From assembly GCF_900115845.1 (NCBI RefSeq), contig NZ_FOXX01000023.1:1-45130 (forward strand): DNA of 45,130 nucleotides. The letters are read 5' to 3'. Positions 28,735-42,086 of this stretch are shown piece by piece (position 1 is the stretch's first letter; each line of letters starts with the position of its first letter). The position numbers and the translations under genes are program-made. The DNA is from Priestia endophytica DSM 13796 (GTDB lineage Bacteria > Bacillota > Bacilli > Bacillales > Bacillaceae_H). Under the pieces are notes generated by a model, which was not told the DNA's origin, did not search any database, and was given only the letters and a program-made list of their open reading frames with translations.

Positions 28735-28992
28735 ATGAAACCTAATATTAGTTTAGTAAATGCTTTAATCCGTATTGCATGTGGTCTAACTTTAATCTCA
28801 TGGTCCACAGCACGACTAGCTCGAAGACCACATCATAGCTCTTATCTCTTTATGACAATGATGGGTGCCCTCAAAGTAGCAGAAGGTATTACCCGTTTTT
28901 GTCCTCTTACATTACTTATGCAGAACTATACAGGTGATGAATTAGATTCTCAGGATGAAAAGAAAGAGCTTACAATGTTGAATCAATCTTAA
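28735..28992 (+). CDS. Small membrane protein, DUF2892/YgaP-like
   Basis: 85 residues with two hydrophobic segments. It begins with NISLVNALIRIACGLTLISW and has MGALKVAEGITRFCPLTLLM, resembling the paired helices and FCPL motif of DUF2892 proteins. The C-terminal tail is polar and acidic. AAAGGTGAT precedes the ATG. The gene is divergent from yerA and convergent with the purine operon. Function unknown; some family members accompany rhodanese domains, but none is fused here. Confidence 0.8.
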   Translation: MKPNISLVNALIRIACGLTLISWSTARLARRPHHSSYLFMTMMGALKVAEGITRFCPLTLLMQNYTGDELDSQDEKKELTMLNQS

Positions 28993-29050
28993 CGCGAAAC
29001 ATTGAGAATGTGAAGGAAAACGCTTAAATTTTCTGAAAAAGTTTCTAAAT

Positions 29051-29070
29051 GAGGAAGATTCCTCTTTATT
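29051..29070 (+). terminator. Weak terminator after the DUF2892-like gene
   Basis: GAGGA pairs with TCCTC over a 4-nt loop and a T-rich run follows. The stem is short, so efficiency is doubtful; the stronger hairpin at 29118 lies just beyond. Confidence 0.35.
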
Positions 29071-29117
29071 ATCCTGTCTTTCCTTCTTTTTTCTACTAAT
29101 GTGTAAGATTTTTTAAC

Positions 29118-29153
29118 AAAAAAGCGAGAGCTCATAAAGAGTTCTCGCTTTTT
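29118..29153. terminator. Terminator of the purine operon
   Basis: On minus, AAGCGAGAACTC pairs with GAGCTCTCGCTT (one G-U pair), followed by six Ts. The flanks also suit the plus strand. Confidence 0.9.
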
Positions 29154-29154
29154 A

Positions 29155-30432
<1,278 letters not shown>

Positions 30433-31971
30433 TTAATGTTTGAAATGTCTTACACCTGTAAAGACCATCGCAATTCCGTACTCATCTGCTTTTTGAATGG
30501 ACTCTTCATCACGTACAGAGCCACCTGGTTGAATAATTGCAGTAATTCCTGCTTTGGCTGCTGCTTCAACCGTATCTCCCATTGGGAAAAAGGCATCTGA
30601 GCCAAGTGCAGAACCTTTTGCTTTCTCACCAGCTTGGTTAATCGCAATGTTAGCAGAACCAACACGATTCATTTGACCTGCCCCAACACCAACTGTCATT
30701 TCATCTTTTGCTAGAACAATAGCGTTTGATTTAACATGTTTTACAACTTTCCAAGCAAGCTTCAAGTTCTTCCACTCATCTTCTGTTGGCTCGCGTTTAG
30801 TAGCTACTTTTACTTCTACATCATCAAGGCTAAGTAGATCTTCATCTTGAAGAAGTAAACCACCTTTTACAGATGTAAGCTTTACACCTTGTGCATCATT
30901 TGTATTGAAATCAACTGTTAATAACCGAAGGTTTTTCTTCTGTTTTAACACTTCTAATGCGTCCTCATCAAATGAAGGGGCAATAATGATTTCAAGGAAA
31001 ATTTCTTTCATTTTACGTGCTGTGTGCACATCAACTGGGCGGTTTGCCGCAATGATACCACCAAAGATTGATGTTGAATCAGCTTCATAAGCACGATCAT
31101 ATGCTACTTCAATGTTTTCGCCAACGCCAACACCACATGGGTTCATATGTTTAACAGCTACAACAGCCGGTTCTGTGAATTCTTGAACAATTTCAAAAGC
31201 AGCGTTAGCATCATTGATATTGTTATAAGAAAGTTCTTTTCCATGCAGCTGTGTTGCTGTTGCAATTGAAGCATTTGATGCTAGTGGTTTTTTATAGAAA
31301 GCTGCTTTTTGATGAGGATTTTCTCCGTATCGTAACCCTTGTACTTTCTCAAATGTTACCGTTAATTTTTCCGGTGCTTCTTCACCTGTACGCTTTGTTA
31401 AGTATTCAGCAATCAAAGCATCATATGAAGCTGTATGACGGAACACTTTCGCTGCAAGATATTCGTTTGTTTCAAGAGATACGTTGCCGTTTTCTTTTAG
31501 CTCTTCTACAACTTTGCTATAGTCCGTAGGATCAACAAGAACAGAAATAGATTCATAGTTTTTCGCTGCTGAACGAAGCATTGTTGGTCCACCAATATCA
31601 ATATTTTCAATTGCATCTTGAAGAGTTACATTCTCTTTTGCAATTGTTTCTTGGAAAGGATATAAGTTAACAATCACAAGATCGATTGGAGTAATGTTAT
31701 GCTCTTTTAATTGAGCAATGTGATTTTCATCATTACGACGAGCAAGTAAACCACCATGAACGTAAGGGTTTAACGTTTTTACACGTCCGTCTAAAATTTC
31801 TGGAAACCCTGTTACATCCGATACGCTCATAACATCAACACCATTTTCTTCTAACGTACGTTTTGTACCACCTGTTGAGATAATTTCAAAATCAAGCTCT
31901 ACTAAATTTTGTGCTAGTTCTACAACGTTGTTTTTATCTGACACACTAATAAGTGCACGTTTCTTTGCCAT
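30433..31971 (-). CDS. purH: Bifunctional AICAR formyltransferase / IMP cyclohydrolase
   Basis: Last two steps to IMP. 512 residues. The N-terminal IMP cyclohydrolase domain (1-200) has [16 protein letters not shown] and [13 protein letters not shown]. The C-terminal formyltransferase domain has [14 protein letters not shown] and [11 protein letters not shown], with the catalytic Lys-His pair. [25 protein letters not shown] ends the protein. It starts 51 bp after purN. Confidence 0.97.
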   Translation of the reverse strand: MAKKRALISVSDKNNVVELAQNLVELDFEIISTGGTKRTLEENGVDVMSVSDVTGFPEILDGRVKTLNPYVHGGLLARRNDENHIAQLKEHNITPIDLVIVNLYPFQETIAKENVTLQDAIENIDIGGPTMLRSAAKNYESISVLVDPTDYSKVVEELKENGNVSLETNEYLAAKVFRHTASYDALIAEYLTKRTGEEAPEKLTVTFEKVQGLRYGENPHQKAAFYKKPLASNASIATATQLHGKELSYNNINDANAAFEIVQEFTEPAVVAVKHMNPCGVGVGENIEVAYDRAYEADSTSIFGGIIAANRPVDVHTARKMKEIFLEIIIAPSFDEDALEVLKQKKNLRLLTVDFNTNDAQGVKLTSVKGGLLLQDEDLLSLDDVEVKVATKREPTEDEWKNLKLAWKVVKHVKSNAIVLAKDEMTVGVGAGQMNRVGSANIAINQAGEKAKGSALGSDAFFPMGDTVEAAAKAGITAIIQPGGSVRDEESIQKADEYGIAMVFTGVRHFKH

Positions 31972-32022
31972 TGTTTCTCCCCCTGATGAAGTTTCTATAA
32001 TGAATTATACGATAATTTTTTA

Positions 32023-32607
32023 TTAATTCAAAATTGACAGATGACGATGAATAACCTTTTGCAAGATTTTCGGGTATATAGCATGCTCAACTTCATGAAT
32101 CCGTTTTGTAACAGCTTCAATGCTTTCTCCCTCACGAATTGAAACGCTTTGTTGAGCAATAATTGGCCCTGTATCAACACCTTCATCAACATAGTGAACA
32201 GTAACTCCTGTAACTTTCACTCCTGCTGCTACGGCTTGTTCAACCGCATCTTTTCCAGGGAATGAAGGAAGAAGTGAAGGATGAATGTTCACGATACCAC
32301 CAGGAAAAGCTTCTAAAAGCGTCTCTCCTACAATACGCATATAACCTGCAAGGACTACAAGCTGTACGCGATGCTCGCGAAGCTTTATAAGAAGATCTTC
32401 TTCATATGCGGATTTTGATTCGTAGTCTTTTGCTGAAAATGAAAAAACGGGAATTCCTACTTTTTCCGCTCGAGCAATTACTTGTGCTCCAGGGCGGTCA
32501 CAGACAACAAGTGAAATGTTTGCATCCAAGCGCTGATGTTTTACAGCTTCATAAATCGCTTGAAAATTGCTGCCATTTCCAGAAGCAAAAACAGCAATAT
32601 TAATCAT
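32023..32607 (-). CDS. purN: Phosphoribosylglycinamide formyltransferase
   Basis: Transfers a formyl group from 10-formyl-THF to GAR. 194 residues. [12 protein letters not shown] is the phosphate-binding loop; the catalytic Asn, His and Asp are in [16 protein letters not shown] and [12 protein letters not shown]. The start overlaps the purM stop by 4 bp, so translation is probably coupled. Confidence 0.96.
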   Translation of the reverse strand: MINIAVFASGNGSNFQAIYEAVKHQRLDANISLVVCDRPGAQVIARAEKVGIPVFSFSAKDYESKSAYEEDLLIKLREHRVQLVVLAGYMRIVGETLLEAFPGGIVNIHPSLLPSFPGKDAVEQAVAAGVKVTGVTVHYVDEGVDTGPIIAQQSVSIREGESIEAVTKRIHEVEHAIYPKILQKVIHRHLSILN

Positions 32608-33641
32608 GAAAGAGCGCCTCCACCGAACTCGATACCTTCTTTATTTGTAACACGTCCGATGATGTATGCTTTCTCGTTCTCGCCTTCAACTGCTTCAATT
32701 GTCTTATGAAGGTCTTCTTCAGCAACAACTAATACAAATCCAATTCCCATATTAAATACTTCGAACATTTCACGACGATCTAAGTTACCTTTTTCCTTTA
32801 AAAACTCAAAAATAGTCGGAATCGGCCATGAACCATAATCAATTTCAGCTCCACATCCTGCTGGAAGCATACGTGGAATATTCTCAACAAATCCCCCGCC
32901 TGTTACATGAGCCATACCAAGAATATTCACATTCTCTGCTGCTTTTTTCACTGCTTTTACATAAAGCTTTGTTGGTGTTAAAAGTTCCATACCAAGAGAC
33001 TTATCGAATTCCTCATATGTTGTTTGAAGATCAAGACCTGCTTCATCTACAATATGACGAACAAGTGAATAACCATTGCTATGAATTCCGCTTGATGAAA
33101 TTCCAATTAAAACATTGCCAGCTTTGATGTTTTCACCTGTAATAAGTTTTGATTTTTCAACGGCTCCAACAGCAAATCCTGCAAGGTCATATTCTTCTGG
33201 ATCATACATACCAGGCATTTCAGCTGTTTCTCCTCCGATGAGGGCACACTCTGATTGCTCACAGCCGTCTGCAATTCCTTTTACAATGGCTTCAATTTTT
33301 TCTGGCTCGTTTTTTCCACACGCAATATAATCTAAGAAATAAAGAGGCTCAGCTCCTTGTGTAACAATGTCATTTACACACATTGCAACAGCATCTTGAC
33401 CAATTGTTTCATGGTAATTCATCGTAAACGCAAGCTTTAGCTTTGTTCCGACTCCGTCTGTTCCAGATACTAAAACAGGTTCTTTTAAATTGAGCTGAGA
33501 TAAATCAAACATCGCACCAAATGATCCGATGCCACCCATTACTTCTCGACGCTCAGTACGTTTTACGTGTTTTTTCATCCGTTCAACTGCTTCGTACCCA
33601 GCATGGATATCGACCCCTGCTTCTTTATATGTGTTCGACAT
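32604..33641 (-). CDS. purM: Phosphoribosylformylglycinamidine cyclo-ligase (AIR synthetase)
   Basis: Closes the imidazole ring of FGAM to AIR with ATP. 345 residues. [29 protein letters not shown] and [15 protein letters not shown] are the expected signatures, in order. It lies 18 bp after purF and overlaps purN by 4 bp. Confidence 0.97.
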   Translation of the reverse strand: MSNTYKEAGVDIHAGYEAVERMKKHVKRTERREVMGGIGSFGAMFDLSQLNLKEPVLVSGTDGVGTKLKLAFTMNYHETIGQDAVAMCVNDIVTQGAEPLYFLDYIACGKNEPEKIEAIVKGIADGCEQSECALIGGETAEMPGMYDPEEYDLAGFAVGAVEKSKLITGENIKAGNVLIGISSSGIHSNGYSLVRHIVDEAGLDLQTTYEEFDKSLGMELLTPTKLYVKAVKKAAENVNILGMAHVTGGGFVENIPRMLPAGCGAEIDYGSWPIPTIFEFLKEKGNLDRREMFEVFNMGIGFVLVVAEEDLHKTIEAVEGENEKAYIIGRVTNKEGIEFGGGALS

Positions 33642-33659
33642 ATAAATCCTCCTCTTTCT

Positions 33660-35072
33660 TTAGCACGTCACTTTTTCGTGAGGATGTGCTGTATCTGGAT
33701 AAATTTCTGTTGGATATTTACCTGTGAAACATGCCATACACTGCCCACCATTTTCAAAAGGTCTACCAATTGCATTTACAAGACCTTCTTCACTTATAAA
33801 GTAAAGTGAGTCAGCACCGATAATTTCACGCATTTCTTCTATTGAATGTTTAGATGCCATAAGCTCTTCTGTTGTTGACGTATCAATTCCATAGAAACAT
33901 GGATTTTTAATTGGTGGCGCACTAATACGAACATGAACTTCTGTCGCGCCTGCTTCCCGAAGCATATTTACGATACGACGACTTGTTGTTCCACGAACAA
34001 TTGAGTCATCAACCATGACAACACGTTTTCCTTCTACAATTTTTCGAACAGCAGAAAGTTTCATTTTGACCCCTTGCTCACGCAGTTCTTGAGAAGGTTG
34101 GATAAATGTTCTACCAACGTATCGGTTCTTAATTAAACCAAGCTCATATGGAATTTGTGACTGTTCTGCATACCCGATAGCTGCTGAAATACTTGAATCA
34201 GGTACACCTGTTACAACGTCTGCCTCAATAGGAGCTTCTGATGCAAGCTGTTTCCCCATACTTTTACGTGCAGAGTGAACATTAATGCCGTCAATGTTGC
34301 TGTCAGGACGAGAGAAATAGATATATTCCATACTGCACATAGCACGATTTGCGTTATAAGCAAAGCGCTCTGACGTTATGCCATCATTGTTGATTACAAG
34401 AAGTTCACCAGGCTGTACATCTCGCTCATGTTTTGCTCCAACAATGTCTAGAGCACATGTTTCACTTGCAATTACATACGCATCACCTAGGAGACCAATA
34501 GAAAGCGGACGAAGACCGTGTGGATCAAGAGCAACCATTAGAGCATCTTCTGTTAAAAGAAGAAAAGCGTATGCTCCTTTTACCATTGAAAGAGCATTTT
34601 TTAGCTGATCTTTTAATGTCGAAAAACCGCTTCTTTTAATAAGATGTGCTAATACTTCTGTATCTGATGTTGTTTGAAAAATACTTCCTTGATTTTCAAG
34701 CTGATGTTTAAGAGCCGTAGCATTTACTAAGTTTCCGTTATGAGCAAGTGCCATGCTTCCAGTTTGAGAACGGAAGTGAAGAGGCTGAACGTTCTCGTAG
34801 CCTCCACCTCCTGCTGTTGCATAACGAACATGCCCAATTGCAGCGGTTCCTTTTAAATCCTTAAGCTGACCGTTTTGAAACACTTCAGAAACAAGACCTG
34901 TGTCTTTATGAATGTTCACTGTCTCTTGATCACTTACTGCAATTCCCGCTCCTTCTTGACCGCGATGCTGTAAACTGTGTAGCCCGTAGTATGTTAACTC
35001 TGCTGCTTTTTCATGACCCCAAACCCCAAACACGCCGCATTCTTCGTTTAAGCCTTTGATTTCAGCAAGCAT
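33660..35072 (-). CDS. purF: Glutamine PRPP amidotransferase
   Basis: First committed step of purine synthesis and the allosteric control point for AMP and GMP. 470 residues with the start [12 protein letters not shown]. The 11-residue propeptide is removed to expose Cys12, the N-terminal nucleophile, as in B. subtilis Pur[17 protein letters not shown] is the PRPP site. The cysteines for the [4Fe-4S] cluster are present, including those in [10 protein letters not shown] near the end. The start ATG 35072 has AAGGGG before it and lies inside the purL 3' end (25-bp overlap). A frame extension to 35090 lacks a ribosome site. Confidence 0.97.
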   Translation of the reverse strand: MLAEIKGLNEECGVFGVWGHEKAAELTYYGLHSLQHRGQEGAGIAVSDQETVNIHKDTGLVSEVFQNGQLKDLKGTAAIGHVRYATAGGGGYENVQPLHFRSQTGSMALAHNGNLVNATALKHQLENQGSIFQTTSDTEVLAHLIKRSGFSTLKDQLKNALSMVKGAYAFLLLTEDALMVALDPHGLRPLSIGLLGDAYVIASETCALDIVGAKHERDVQPGELLVINNDGITSERFAYNANRAMCSMEYIYFSRPDSNIDGINVHSARKSMGKQLASEAPIEADVVTGVPDSSISAAIGYAEQSQIPYELGLIKNRYVGRTFIQPSQELREQGVKMKLSAVRKIVEGKRVVMVDDSIVRGTTSRRIVNMLREAGATEVHVRISAPPIKNPCFYGIDTSTTEELMASKHSIEEMREIIGADSLYFISEEGLVNAIGRPFENGGQCMACFTGKYPTEIYPDTAHPHEKVTC

Positions 35073-37276
35073 GAGATAGCCCCTTTCCAAGCTTCTTGTA
35101 ATTGTGCTGTTGTTTCATCAATAATTACGTTTCCTTGCTCATTCTTCACAACAAAACGTTGGTTATCTGTCACAGTACCAATTTTCTTCGCATTTACGAT
35201 ATTTTCGAATGCTTCTTGGTTTTCAGGGCTTACTGTTACAACAAAGCGAGATTGTGTTTCACTAAATAGTTCAGCTACTACATCTTCACCAACTGTCATT
35301 TCAGCACCAAGCTTCTCACTGTTCATTAATTTTTCTGCTACAGCTACTGCTAATCCACCTTCAGCAATGTCATGAGCAGACGCAACAACACCGCTTTGAA
35401 TTGCTTTTAAAAGCTGTGCTTGACGTTCTTTCTCTGTCGCTAAATCTAAAGTAGGTGCTGCTCCAAAGATTTTTCCTTCAAGAAGTTTTTGAAGCTCACT
35501 TCCACCAAACTCCACATCTGCTTCTCCCATCACATAGATGAAGTCTCCTTCTTTTTTCGCACTCTGTGTTGTAATATGTTCAAGTTCATGAATCAAACCA
35601 ACCATACCAACAACTGGTGTTGGATAAACTGCTTCACCATTTGTCTCGTTGTATAATGAAACGTTCCCGCCGATAACAGGAGTTGATAGTGTACGACATG
35701 CTTCACTCATTCCGTCTGCTGCTTTTTCGATTTGCCAGAAGATTTCAGGCTTCTCTGGGTTACCGAAGTTCAAGCAATCTGTAATAGCAAGTGGCTCTCC
35801 ACCTGAGCAAACGATATTACGTGCAGCCTCTGCTACCGCAATTTGACCGCCAACTTCAGGATTTAAATAAAGATAGCGAGAGTTACAGTCCGTTGTCATT
35901 GCAAGAGCTTTGTTTGTTTCACGAATACGGATAACTGCAGCATCTGATCCAGGTGCAACAACTGTGTTTGTACGTACCATGTAATCATATTGACGATAAA
36001 CCCATTCTTTGCTTGCCACTGTCGGCTGCTTTAAAAGGGAAAGAAGCGTTTCTTTGTAATCAGTTACACGTGGAACATAATTTTCCATTTCTTCAAACTC
36101 TTCAATATATTCAGGTTTCTTAGAAGGCTTATGGTATACTGGTGCATCTTCTGCAAGTGCATCAACAGGTACGTCTGCCACTACTTCCCCTTTATGAAGA
36201 AGACGAAGCTTTTTGTCTTCTGTTACTTTACCAATTGCAACGCCTTCAAGACCATACTTTGTGAAAAGATCAATGATCTCTTGCTCTTGGCCTTTTTTCA
36301 CAACAACAAGCATGCGCTCTTGAGATTCAGAAAGCATCATTTCATATGCTGTCATTCCTGTTTCACGTTGTGGTACAAGGTCAAGGTTCATTTCAAGTCC
36401 CATACCTGCTTTACTTGCCATTTCTGCTGAAGAACTTGTAAGACCTGCAGCCCCCATATCTTGAATTCCAACAAGTGCTTCACATTGAACAAGCTCAATA
36501 CAAGCTTCAAGTAATAGTTTTTCCATAAATGGATCGCCAACTTGAACTGCTGGGCGTTTCTCATCTGATGAATCGGAAAGTTCTTCAGAAGCAAACGTTG
36601 CTCCGTGAATACCGTCGCGACCTGTTTTCGCGCCAACGTACATTACTGTGTTTCCAACGCCAGATGCAACGCCTTTTTGAATATCTTTATGATCAATTAA
36701 TCCAACGCACATTGCATTTACAAGTGGGTTTCCTTCATAGCAAGGATCAAACGCAATTTCTCCTCCAACGGTTGGGATACCGATACAGTTACCATATCCA
36801 GCAATCCCTGCAACTACTTCTTCAAACAAGTAGCGGACGCGCGGACTTAACAGCTCACCAAAGCGTAAAGAGTTTAAGATTGCGACAGGACGAGCTCCCA
36901 TTGAGAAAACGTCACGAATAATTCCACCTACTCCTGTTGCAGCTCCTTGATAAGGCTCAATTGCTGATGGGTGGTTATGACTTTCGATTTTAAATACAAC
37001 CGCTTGATCATCGCCAATATCGACAATTCCAGCTCCTTCTCCAGGACCTTGTAAGACTCTCTCACCTGTTACTGGGAATTTCTTTAGAATTGGTTTAGAA
37101 TTTTTATAGCTACAATGCTCTGACCACATAACAGCGAAAAGACCTGTTTCCGTGTAGTTCGGCAAACGACCTAATAATTCTTCAACTTTTTGAAACTCCT
37201 CATCTGTTAAACCCATTTCTTGATAAATCTTTTGCGCTTTAATTTCTTCGGTACTTGGCTCAAGAAGTAATGACAT
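35048..37276 (-). CDS. purL: FGAM synthetase, large subunit
   Basis: Amidates FGAR using ammonia supplied by PurQ, in a complex with PurS. 742 residues, the small-type PurL of Gram-positive bacteria. [19 protein letters not shown] holds the catalytic His; [14 protein letters not shown] and [17 protein letters not shown] follow. The start ATG 37276 has GGAGGG before it. It overlaps purQ by 17 bp and purF by 25 bp. Confidence 0.97.
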   Translation of the reverse strand: MSLLLEPSTEEIKAQKIYQEMGLTDEEFQKVEELLGRLPNYTETGLFAVMWSEHCSYKNSKPILKKFPVTGERVLQGPGEGAGIVDIGDDQAVVFKIESHNHPSAIEPYQGAATGVGGIIRDVFSMGARPVAILNSLRFGELLSPRVRYLFEEVVAGIAGYGNCIGIPTVGGEIAFDPCYEGNPLVNAMCVGLIDHKDIQKGVASGVGNTVMYVGAKTGRDGIHGATFASEELSDSSDEKRPAVQVGDPFMEKLLLEACIELVQCEALVGIQDMGAAGLTSSSAEMASKAGMGLEMNLDLVPQRETGMTAYEMMLSESQERMLVVVKKGQEQEIIDLFTKYGLEGVAIGKVTEDKKLRLLHKGEVVADVPVDALAEDAPVYHKPSKKPEYIEEFEEMENYVPRVTDYKETLLSLLKQPTVASKEWVYRQYDYMVRTNTVVAPGSDAAVIRIRETNKALAMTTDCNSRYLYLNPEVGGQIAVAEAARNIVCSGGEPLAITDCLNFGNPEKPEIFWQIEKAADGMSEACRTLSTPVIGGNVSLYNETNGEAVYPTPVVGMVGLIHELEHITTQSAKKEGDFIYVMGEADVEFGGSELQKLLEGKIFGAAPTLDLATEKERQAQLLKAIQSGVVASAHDIAEGGLAVAVAEKLMNSEKLGAEMTVGEDVVAELFSETQSRFVVTVSPENQEAFENIVNAKKIGTVTDNQRFVVKNEQGNVIIDETTAQLQEAWKGAISCLLKSKA

Positions 37277-37943
37277 GATTTTCCCTCCATTGGCGAACAA
37301 TTGATTGAAAAAGTTGTAATCCATCAGCGCTACCTAAAAGCTCTGATACAGCACGTTCTGGGTGTGGCATCATTCCAAGGACATTTCCTTCCTTGTTTGT
37401 GATTCCAGCAATATCTGATACACTTCCGTTTGGATTATCTTTATAACGGAAAGCAATTTGATTATTCTCTTCAAGCTCTTCTAAAAGCTCTTCACTGCAA
37501 TAGTAGTTTCCTTCACCATGTGCAACTGGAATAGTGATTTCTTGTTTTTCTTTATATGCATTTGTAAACATTGTTTTATTGTTTTCTACAACGAGCGTTA
37601 ATGGCTCACAAATGAATTTCAAGTTTTCATTACGCTGCATTGCACCTGGAAGCAAACCAGATTCTAGAAGAATTTGAAATCCATTACAAACACCAAGCAC
37701 TGGTTTTCCAGCTTTTGCTGCTTTTTGAACTTCTTCCATTACATTTGCAAACCTTGAAATTGCTCCACATCGTAAGTAGTCACCGTATGAGAATCCACCA
37801 GGAAGTAAGATTCCATCAAAGCGACTTAAATCTTTTTCAGTATGACGAACATATTCTACTTCTTCGCCAAGTTCATCTTTAATTGCATGATACATATCAA
37901 CATCACAGTTTGACCCTGGGAATACAATTACTGCGAATTTCAT
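37260..37943 (-). CDS. purQ: FGAM synthetase, glutaminase subunit
   Basis: Class-I glutaminase that makes ammonia for PurL. 227 residues. The oxyanion region [17 protein letters not shown], the nucleophile Cys in [10 protein letters not shown] near 85, and the His/Glu pair in MMPHPERAV are all present. Overlaps purS by 4 bp. Confidence 0.97.
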   Translation of the reverse strand: MKFAVIVFPGSNCDVDMYHAIKDELGEEVEYVRHTEKDLSRFDGILLPGGFSYGDYLRCGAISRFANVMEEVQKAAKAGKPVLGVCNGFQILLESGLLPGAMQRNENLKFICEPLTLVVENNKTMFTNAYKEKQEITIPVAHGEGNYYCSEELLEELEENNQIAFRYKDNPNGSVSDIAGITNKEGNVLGMMPHPERAVSELLGSADGLQLFQSIVRQWRENHVITS

Positions 37944-38191
37944 ACTTTTGCCACCTCTTCAATTTCGAAACGGTAGTCTTCAATAACTGTGTTAGCTAAA
38001 AGTTTTTCACACATCTCTTTCACACGTGTTTCAACGTTTTCTGTTTCTTCTACCGTAAGTTCGATAAATTTTCCGATACGTACTTCGCTTGCTTCTTTGT
38101 AACCTAAATGATGAAGAGATTGCTCAACTGCTGTTCCTTGTGGATCTAAAACACTTTCACGTAATGTAACAAATACCTTTACTTTATACAT
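37940..38191 (-). CDS. purS: FGAM synthetase subunit PurS
   Basis: Small structural subunit that assembles PurL with PurQ. 83 residues, normal length. [26 protein letters not shown] and the VRIGKFIEL strand are family signatures. Overlaps purC by 8 bp. Confidence 0.96.
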   Translation of the reverse strand: MYKVKVFVTLRESVLDPQGTAVEQSLHHLGYKEASEVRIGKFIELTVEETENVETRVKEMCEKLLANTVIEDYRFEIEEVAKV

Positions 38192-38903
38192 GTGATTTTC
38201 CCCCGATTCGTTTTAAAATTTCTTCATATGCATCTGTAAGACCGCCAAGATCACGACGAAATACGTCTTTATCAAGCTTTTCATTCGTATGAACATCCCA
38301 GAAACGACATGTGTCTGGTGACACTTCATCAGCTAAAATAATTGTGCCATCTTCTGTTTTTCCAAATTCCAACTTAAAATCAACAAGCGTAATGTCACGC
38401 TCAAGGAAGTATGGTAAAAGAATTTCATTTACTCGACGTGCTAAGAACTTAATGTAAGCAAGTTCATCCCAGCCTGCCGCTTTTAGGAATAGCGCATGCT
38501 CATCTGTAATAAGCGGATCTCCAAGTGCATCATCTTTATAATAAAGTTCAACAATTGGCTGCTCAGTTTTCGTGCCTTCCTCAACGCCAAGGCGTTTTGC
38601 AAGACTTCCTGCGATAACATTGCGAACCACAACTTCTAGAGGAATAATGCTTACTTTCTTTACAAGTTGCTCATAGTTTGAAAGTCTTTCAACAAAGTGT
38701 GTTGGTATATTCTCTTTATGAAGCACTTCAAATAGTAAGCTACTAATCTCGTTATTTAATACTTTTTTACCAGCGATAGATGACTTCTTCTCACCGTTAA
38801 ATGCTGTTGCATCATCTTTATATTCAAGCCATAAAATATTTTCTTGATCTGTAGCATATATTTTCTTTGCTTTTCCTTCGTACAACAATTCTTGTTTTTC
38901 CAT
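38184..38903 (-). CDS. purC: SAICAR synthetase
   Basis: Joins aspartate to CAIR with ATP. 239 residues. [13 protein letters not shown] is the start motif, and [31 protein letters not shown] (shortened here: DFKLEFG and [10 protein letters not shown]) forms the ATP and Mg site. GAGGTGAGG precedes the ATG. A stem-loop in the 70-bp gap separates it from purB. Confidence 0.97.
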   Translation of the reverse strand: MEKQELLYEGKAKKIYATDQENILWLEYKDDATAFNGEKKSSIAGKKVLNNEISSLLFEVLHKENIPTHFVERLSNYEQLVKKVSIIPLEVVVRNVIAGSLAKRLGVEEGTKTEQPIVELYYKDDALGDPLITDEHALFLKAAGWDELAYIKFLARRVNEILLPYFLERDITLVDFKLEFGKTEDGTIILADEVSPDTCRFWDVHTNEKLDKDVFRRDLGGLTDAYEEILKRIGGKSHV

Positions 38904-38940
38904 CTGTTCCTCACCTCATCTGAAGTATCAGCACTATTTT

Positions 38941-38967
38941 AGAAAGAAGGCGCAATGCCTTCTTTCT
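38941..38967. other. Stem-loop in the purB-purC gap
   Basis: AGAAAGAAGGC (38941-38951) and GCCTTCTTTCT (38957-38967) form a perfect 11-bp stem with a 5-nt loop. No T-run follows on minus, so it is not a normal terminator. It may affect mRNA processing or stability within the operon. Confidence 0.75.
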
Positions 38968-38973
38968 ATGAAA

Positions 38974-40266
38974 TTAAAGTCCTAGACGATTAAAGATCAT
39001 GTCTACATTTTTCAAATGGTGCTTGTAGTCAAAGCATTCTTCAATCTGCTCTGCTGTTAAGCGACTTGTAATGCGCTCATCACTTTCAATTAGTGAGCGG
39101 AACGGAACTTGCTCTTCCCATGCTTGCATTGCTTTTGGTTGAACAAGGTCATATGCTTCCTCACGAACCATGCCTGTATCAATAAGTGTAAGAAGGACAC
39201 GCTGAGAGAAAATAAGACCAAATGTTTTCTCCATGTTACGCTGCATGTTTTCTGGGAAGACTGTTAGATTTTTTACGATATTGCCAAATCTGTTTAACAT
39301 GTAGTTTAAAGCAATTGTTGCATCTGGTAAGATAACGCGTTCTGCTGAAGAGTGAGAAATATCACGCTCATGCCATAAAGCAACGTTTTCGTAAGCTGTT
39401 ACCATATAGCCACGAATTAAACGAGCTAAGCCTGTCATATTTTCAGAACCGATTGGGTTACGTTTATGAGGCATTGCAGATGAACCTTTTTGACCTTTTG
39501 CGAAAAACTCTTCAACTTCACGAGTTTCTGTTTTTTGTAAGCCGCGTACTTCTACTGCAAATTTTTCAATAGACGCTGCTACAAGTGCAAGTGCTGACAT
39601 ATAGTGAGCATGACGATCACGCTGAAGCGTTTGTGTGGAAATTGGTGCCGGTTTTAAACCAAGCTTCTCACATACAAATTTCTCAACAAATGGATCAATA
39701 TTTGCGAACGTTCCAACTGCTCCAGACATTTTACCAACTGCAATGTTCTCTGCTGCATTTTTGAAACGCTCAACATTGCGCTTCATTTCTTCGTGCCAAA
39801 GAGCCATCTTTAATCCGAATGTTGTTGGCTCAGCATGAACACCATGTGTACGCCCCATCATTACTGTATATTTATGTTCTTGTGCTTTCTCTTTTAAAAT
39901 GTCAACAAAACGCTCAAGGTCTCCAATTAAGATGTCGTTTGCTTGTTTTAAAAGGTAAGAAAGAGCTGTGTCCACAACGTCTGTTGATGTTAAGCCATAG
40001 TGTACCCATTTACGTTCTTCACCAAGTGTTTCTGATACGGCACGTGTGAAAGCAACAACGTCGTGACGTGTTTCTTCTTCAATCTCTTTAATACGATTGA
40101 TATCAAAAGAAGCATTCTCACGCAGTTTTTTTACATCTTCCTTTGGAATAACGCCAAGCTCTGACCATGCTTCACAAGCTAAAATTTCAACTTCTAGCCA
40201 TGCTTTAAAGCGATTTTCCTCTGTCCAAATTGCTCCCATTTCTTCACGTGTATAACGTTCAATCAT
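38974..40266 (-). CDS. purB: Adenylosuccinate lyase
   Basis: Cleaves SAICAR to AICAR and adenylosuccinate to AMP. 430 residues starting [24 protein letters not shown] and the fumarase-superfamily signature [17 protein letters not shown] (about residue 263-279) with its catalytic Ser are present. The ATG 40266 has GGAGGAA before it; an in-frame extension to 40290 overlaps purK. Confidence 0.97.
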   Translation of the reverse strand: MIERYTREEMGAIWTEENRFKAWLEVEILACEAWSELGVIPKEDVKKLRENASFDINRIKEIEEETRHDVVAFTRAVSETLGEERKWVHYGLTSTDVVDTALSYLLKQANDILIGDLERFVDILKEKAQEHKYTVMMGRTHGVHAEPTTFGLKMALWHEEMKRNVERFKNAAENIAVGKMSGAVGTFANIDPFVEKFVCEKLGLKPAPISTQTLQRDRHAHYMSALALVAASIEKFAVEVRGLQKTETREVEEFFAKGQKGSSAMPHKRNPIGSENMTGLARLIRGYMVTAYENVALWHERDISHSSAERVILPDATIALNYMLNRFGNIVKNLTVFPENMQRNMEKTFGLIFSQRVLLTLIDTGMVREEAYDLVQPKAMQAWEEQVPFRSLIESDERITSRLTAEQIEECFDYKHHLKNVDMIFNRLGL

Positions 40267-40280
40267 TTTAGTTCCTCCGT

Positions 40281-41405
40281 TTAACTCCAAATTTTTAAGG
40301 CGTTGATTTTTTCTAGCGCCATCTCTATGTTATCAGCAATAACCGTCATATGTCCCATTTTTCGTCCATCTTTTACTTCCTTTTTTCCGTACAAATGAAG
40401 GTGGCAGTCTGAAAATTGTTCGACTTTATCAAGTGCCTTGTTCATTTCGTCTCCTAAAAGGTTTGCCATTACTGCTGGCTTTAGCAGCGAAGAATCTCCT
40501 AATGGCCAGTTACAGATAGCTCGGATATGCTGACCAAATTGTGAAACAGCACAGGCATTCATAGAATAATGGCCAGAGTTATGCGGACGAGGAGCGAGTT
40601 CATTAACAAATAGCTCTCCGTCTCTTGTTATAAACATCTCTACAGCTAGTGTGCCCACAAGATTTAAATGATTCGCGATTTTCAAAGCAATCTGGGTTGC
40701 TTTTTCTTTTGTTTCTTCACTCACGCGTGCTGGTACGATTGTTTGATATAAAATGTGATGTTTATGAATGTTTTCACCAATTGGCAAGCATGTTACATCA
40801 CCATTTTCGTTACGATGAACAATGACAGACACTTCCTTTTGAAGATCGATCCAGCTTTCCAGTACGCAAGTTCCCGCATTTAGAAGCTTTACGGCTTCAT
40901 CAATATCTCCTTTGCGTTCAATTAGATGTTGACCTTTCCCATCATAGCCACCTTGACATGTTTTTAAGACGCATGGATATCCGATACTTTCAACTGCCTC
41001 TTCCATTTCCTCAGCTTTTTCAATAATGCGATAAGGAGCAATTGGAAGTTCTGCTTTTGTAATTTCTTCTTTTTCGAACTGACGATTTTGTGTGATTTTG
41101 AGTAAGTGACTTCCTTGTGGTACATAAGAATGTTCCTCAAGCCACTTGACCATCTCTACATTCACATTTTCAAACTCATACGTAATGACATCTGAACATT
41201 GAGCAAGCTTTTTAATTCCTTCAAAGTCATCATAACCTGCTACAATCTTGATATCAGCTACTTGCCCACATGGAGAATCCTCAGCAGGTTCTAAAACCGC
41301 TATATTGTACCCCATTTCTTTTGCTGACATGGCCATCATTCGTCCAAGCTGGCCACCACCGATGATTCCAATTGTTTGTCCTGGTAAAATTCTATTCAAG
41401 TTCAT
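40281..41405 (-). CDS. purK: N5-carboxyaminoimidazole ribonucleotide synthase
   Basis: Converts AIR and bicarbonate to N5-CAIR with ATP. 374 residues starting [23 protein letters not shown]-grasp motifs [15 protein letters not shown] and [15 protein letters not shown] are intact. The start overlaps the purE 3' end by 14 bp. The frame is open 20 codons further upstream but inside purE. Confidence 0.96.
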   Translation of the reverse strand: MNLNRILPGQTIGIIGGGQLGRMMAMSAKEMGYNIAVLEPAEDSPCGQVADIKIVAGYDDFEGIKKLAQCSDVITYEFENVNVEMVKWLEEHSYVPQGSHLLKITQNRQFEKEEITKAELPIAPYRIIEKAEEMEEAVESIGYPCVLKTCQGGYDGKGQHLIERKGDIDEAVKLLNAGTCVLESWIDLQKEVSVIVHRNENGDVTCLPIGENIHKHHILYQTIVPARVSEETKEKATQIALKIANHLNLVGTLAVEMFITRDGELFVNELAPRPHNSGHYSMNACAVSQFGQHIRAICNWPLGDSSLLKPAVMANLLGDEMNKALDKVEQFSDCHLHLYGKKEVKDGRKMGHMTVIADNIEMALEKINALKIWS

Positions 41406-41880
41406 CACTACTTTGCATCGCTTTTTGTTTTGTAGACTCACGGCGCTCATGTAAACGAGCTTCAAGCTGATCGTCCCGAGTCGCTAATATTTGGGCTGCT
41501 AACAATCCTGCATTTGTAGCCCCTGCTTTTCCAATTGCAACGGTCGCCACAGGTACACCACCTGGCATTTGTACGATAGAAAGAAGTGAGTCTAATCCTT
41601 GCAAATGACTAGAGCGAACCGGAACTCCGATAACTGGAAGTAACGTTTTAGCTGCTACCATACCTGGCAAATGTGCTGCACCCCCAGCGCCTGCAATAAT
41701 TACTTCAATTCCTCGTTCTTTTGCTTCTTCTGCATATTGAAACATTAAATCAGGAGTACGATGTGCTGAAACAACTTTTTTTTCATATGCTACATGCAGT
41801 TCATCTAAAATATCACAAGCATGCTTCATCGTTTCCCAATCAGAAGTACTTCCCATAATTACAGCTACTTTTGCATTCAT
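41392..41880 (-). CDS. purE: N5-carboxyaminoimidazole ribonucleotide mutase
   Basis: Moves the carboxyl group of N5-CAIR to give CAIR. 162 residues. [14 protein letters not shown] is the substrate loop, SAHRTPD holds the catalytic His, and [15 protein letters not shown] is characteristic. First gene of the operon, with AAAAGGAGAG before it, directly downstream of the riboswitch terminator. Confidence 0.97.
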   Translation of the reverse strand: MNAKVAVIMGSTSDWETMKHACDILDELHVAYEKKVVSAHRTPDLMFQYAEEAKERGIEVIIAGAGGAAHLPGMVAAKTLLPVIGVPVRSSHLQGLDSLLSIVQMPGGVPVATVAIGKAGATNAGLLAAQILATRDDQLEARLHERRESTKQKAMQSSDELE

Positions 41881-41904
41881 GTATAAGCTCTCCTTTTGAA
41901 AATA

Positions 41905-41956
41905 AAAATGCCTAGAGTAGTTGGAGACAAGAGAAAGTCACCACCTACTCTAGGCA
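41905..41956 (-). terminator. Riboswitch expression-platform terminator
   Basis: On minus, TGCCTAGAGTAG (41956-41945) pairs with CTACTCTAGGCA (41920-41909), then TTTTTATT follows. In the alternative fold, AGAGAAAGT next to the aptamer pairs with ACTTTCTCT inside this hairpin. Confidence 0.92.
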
Positions 41957-41990
41957 TTCTTCGAATACATAACCTAGTGTAAGATACTTT

Positions 41991-42061
41991 CTCTCATAGT
42001 CCGACAATTTACGGTCGTCGGGTAGAAACTTGTGGGCCATATCCCCACTATTATACGAGAG
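41991..42061 (-). promoter_or_regulatory. Guanine-class purine riboswitch
   Basis: On minus the conserved core is complete: TATAAT, ATATGG, GTTTCTACC, ACCGTAAAT and GACTATG, enclosed by a P1 helix of CTCTC and GAGAG. The C in GACTATG marks a guanine aptamer; adenine types have GATTATG. The 3' arm of P1 continues into the antiterminator sequence AGAGAAAGT. Ligand binding therefore favours the terminator and turns the pur operon off, as at B. subtilis purE. Confidence 0.96.
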
Positions 42062-42086
42062 TTCGCTTCTTAAAATTTCTATAATC

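Noticed and set aside
28587-28808. 73-codon protein on minus covering the yerA leader
   Set aside because: It is antisense to the DUF2892-like gene in its first part. Only the MKVT section is of interest, and it is reported as a leader feature.
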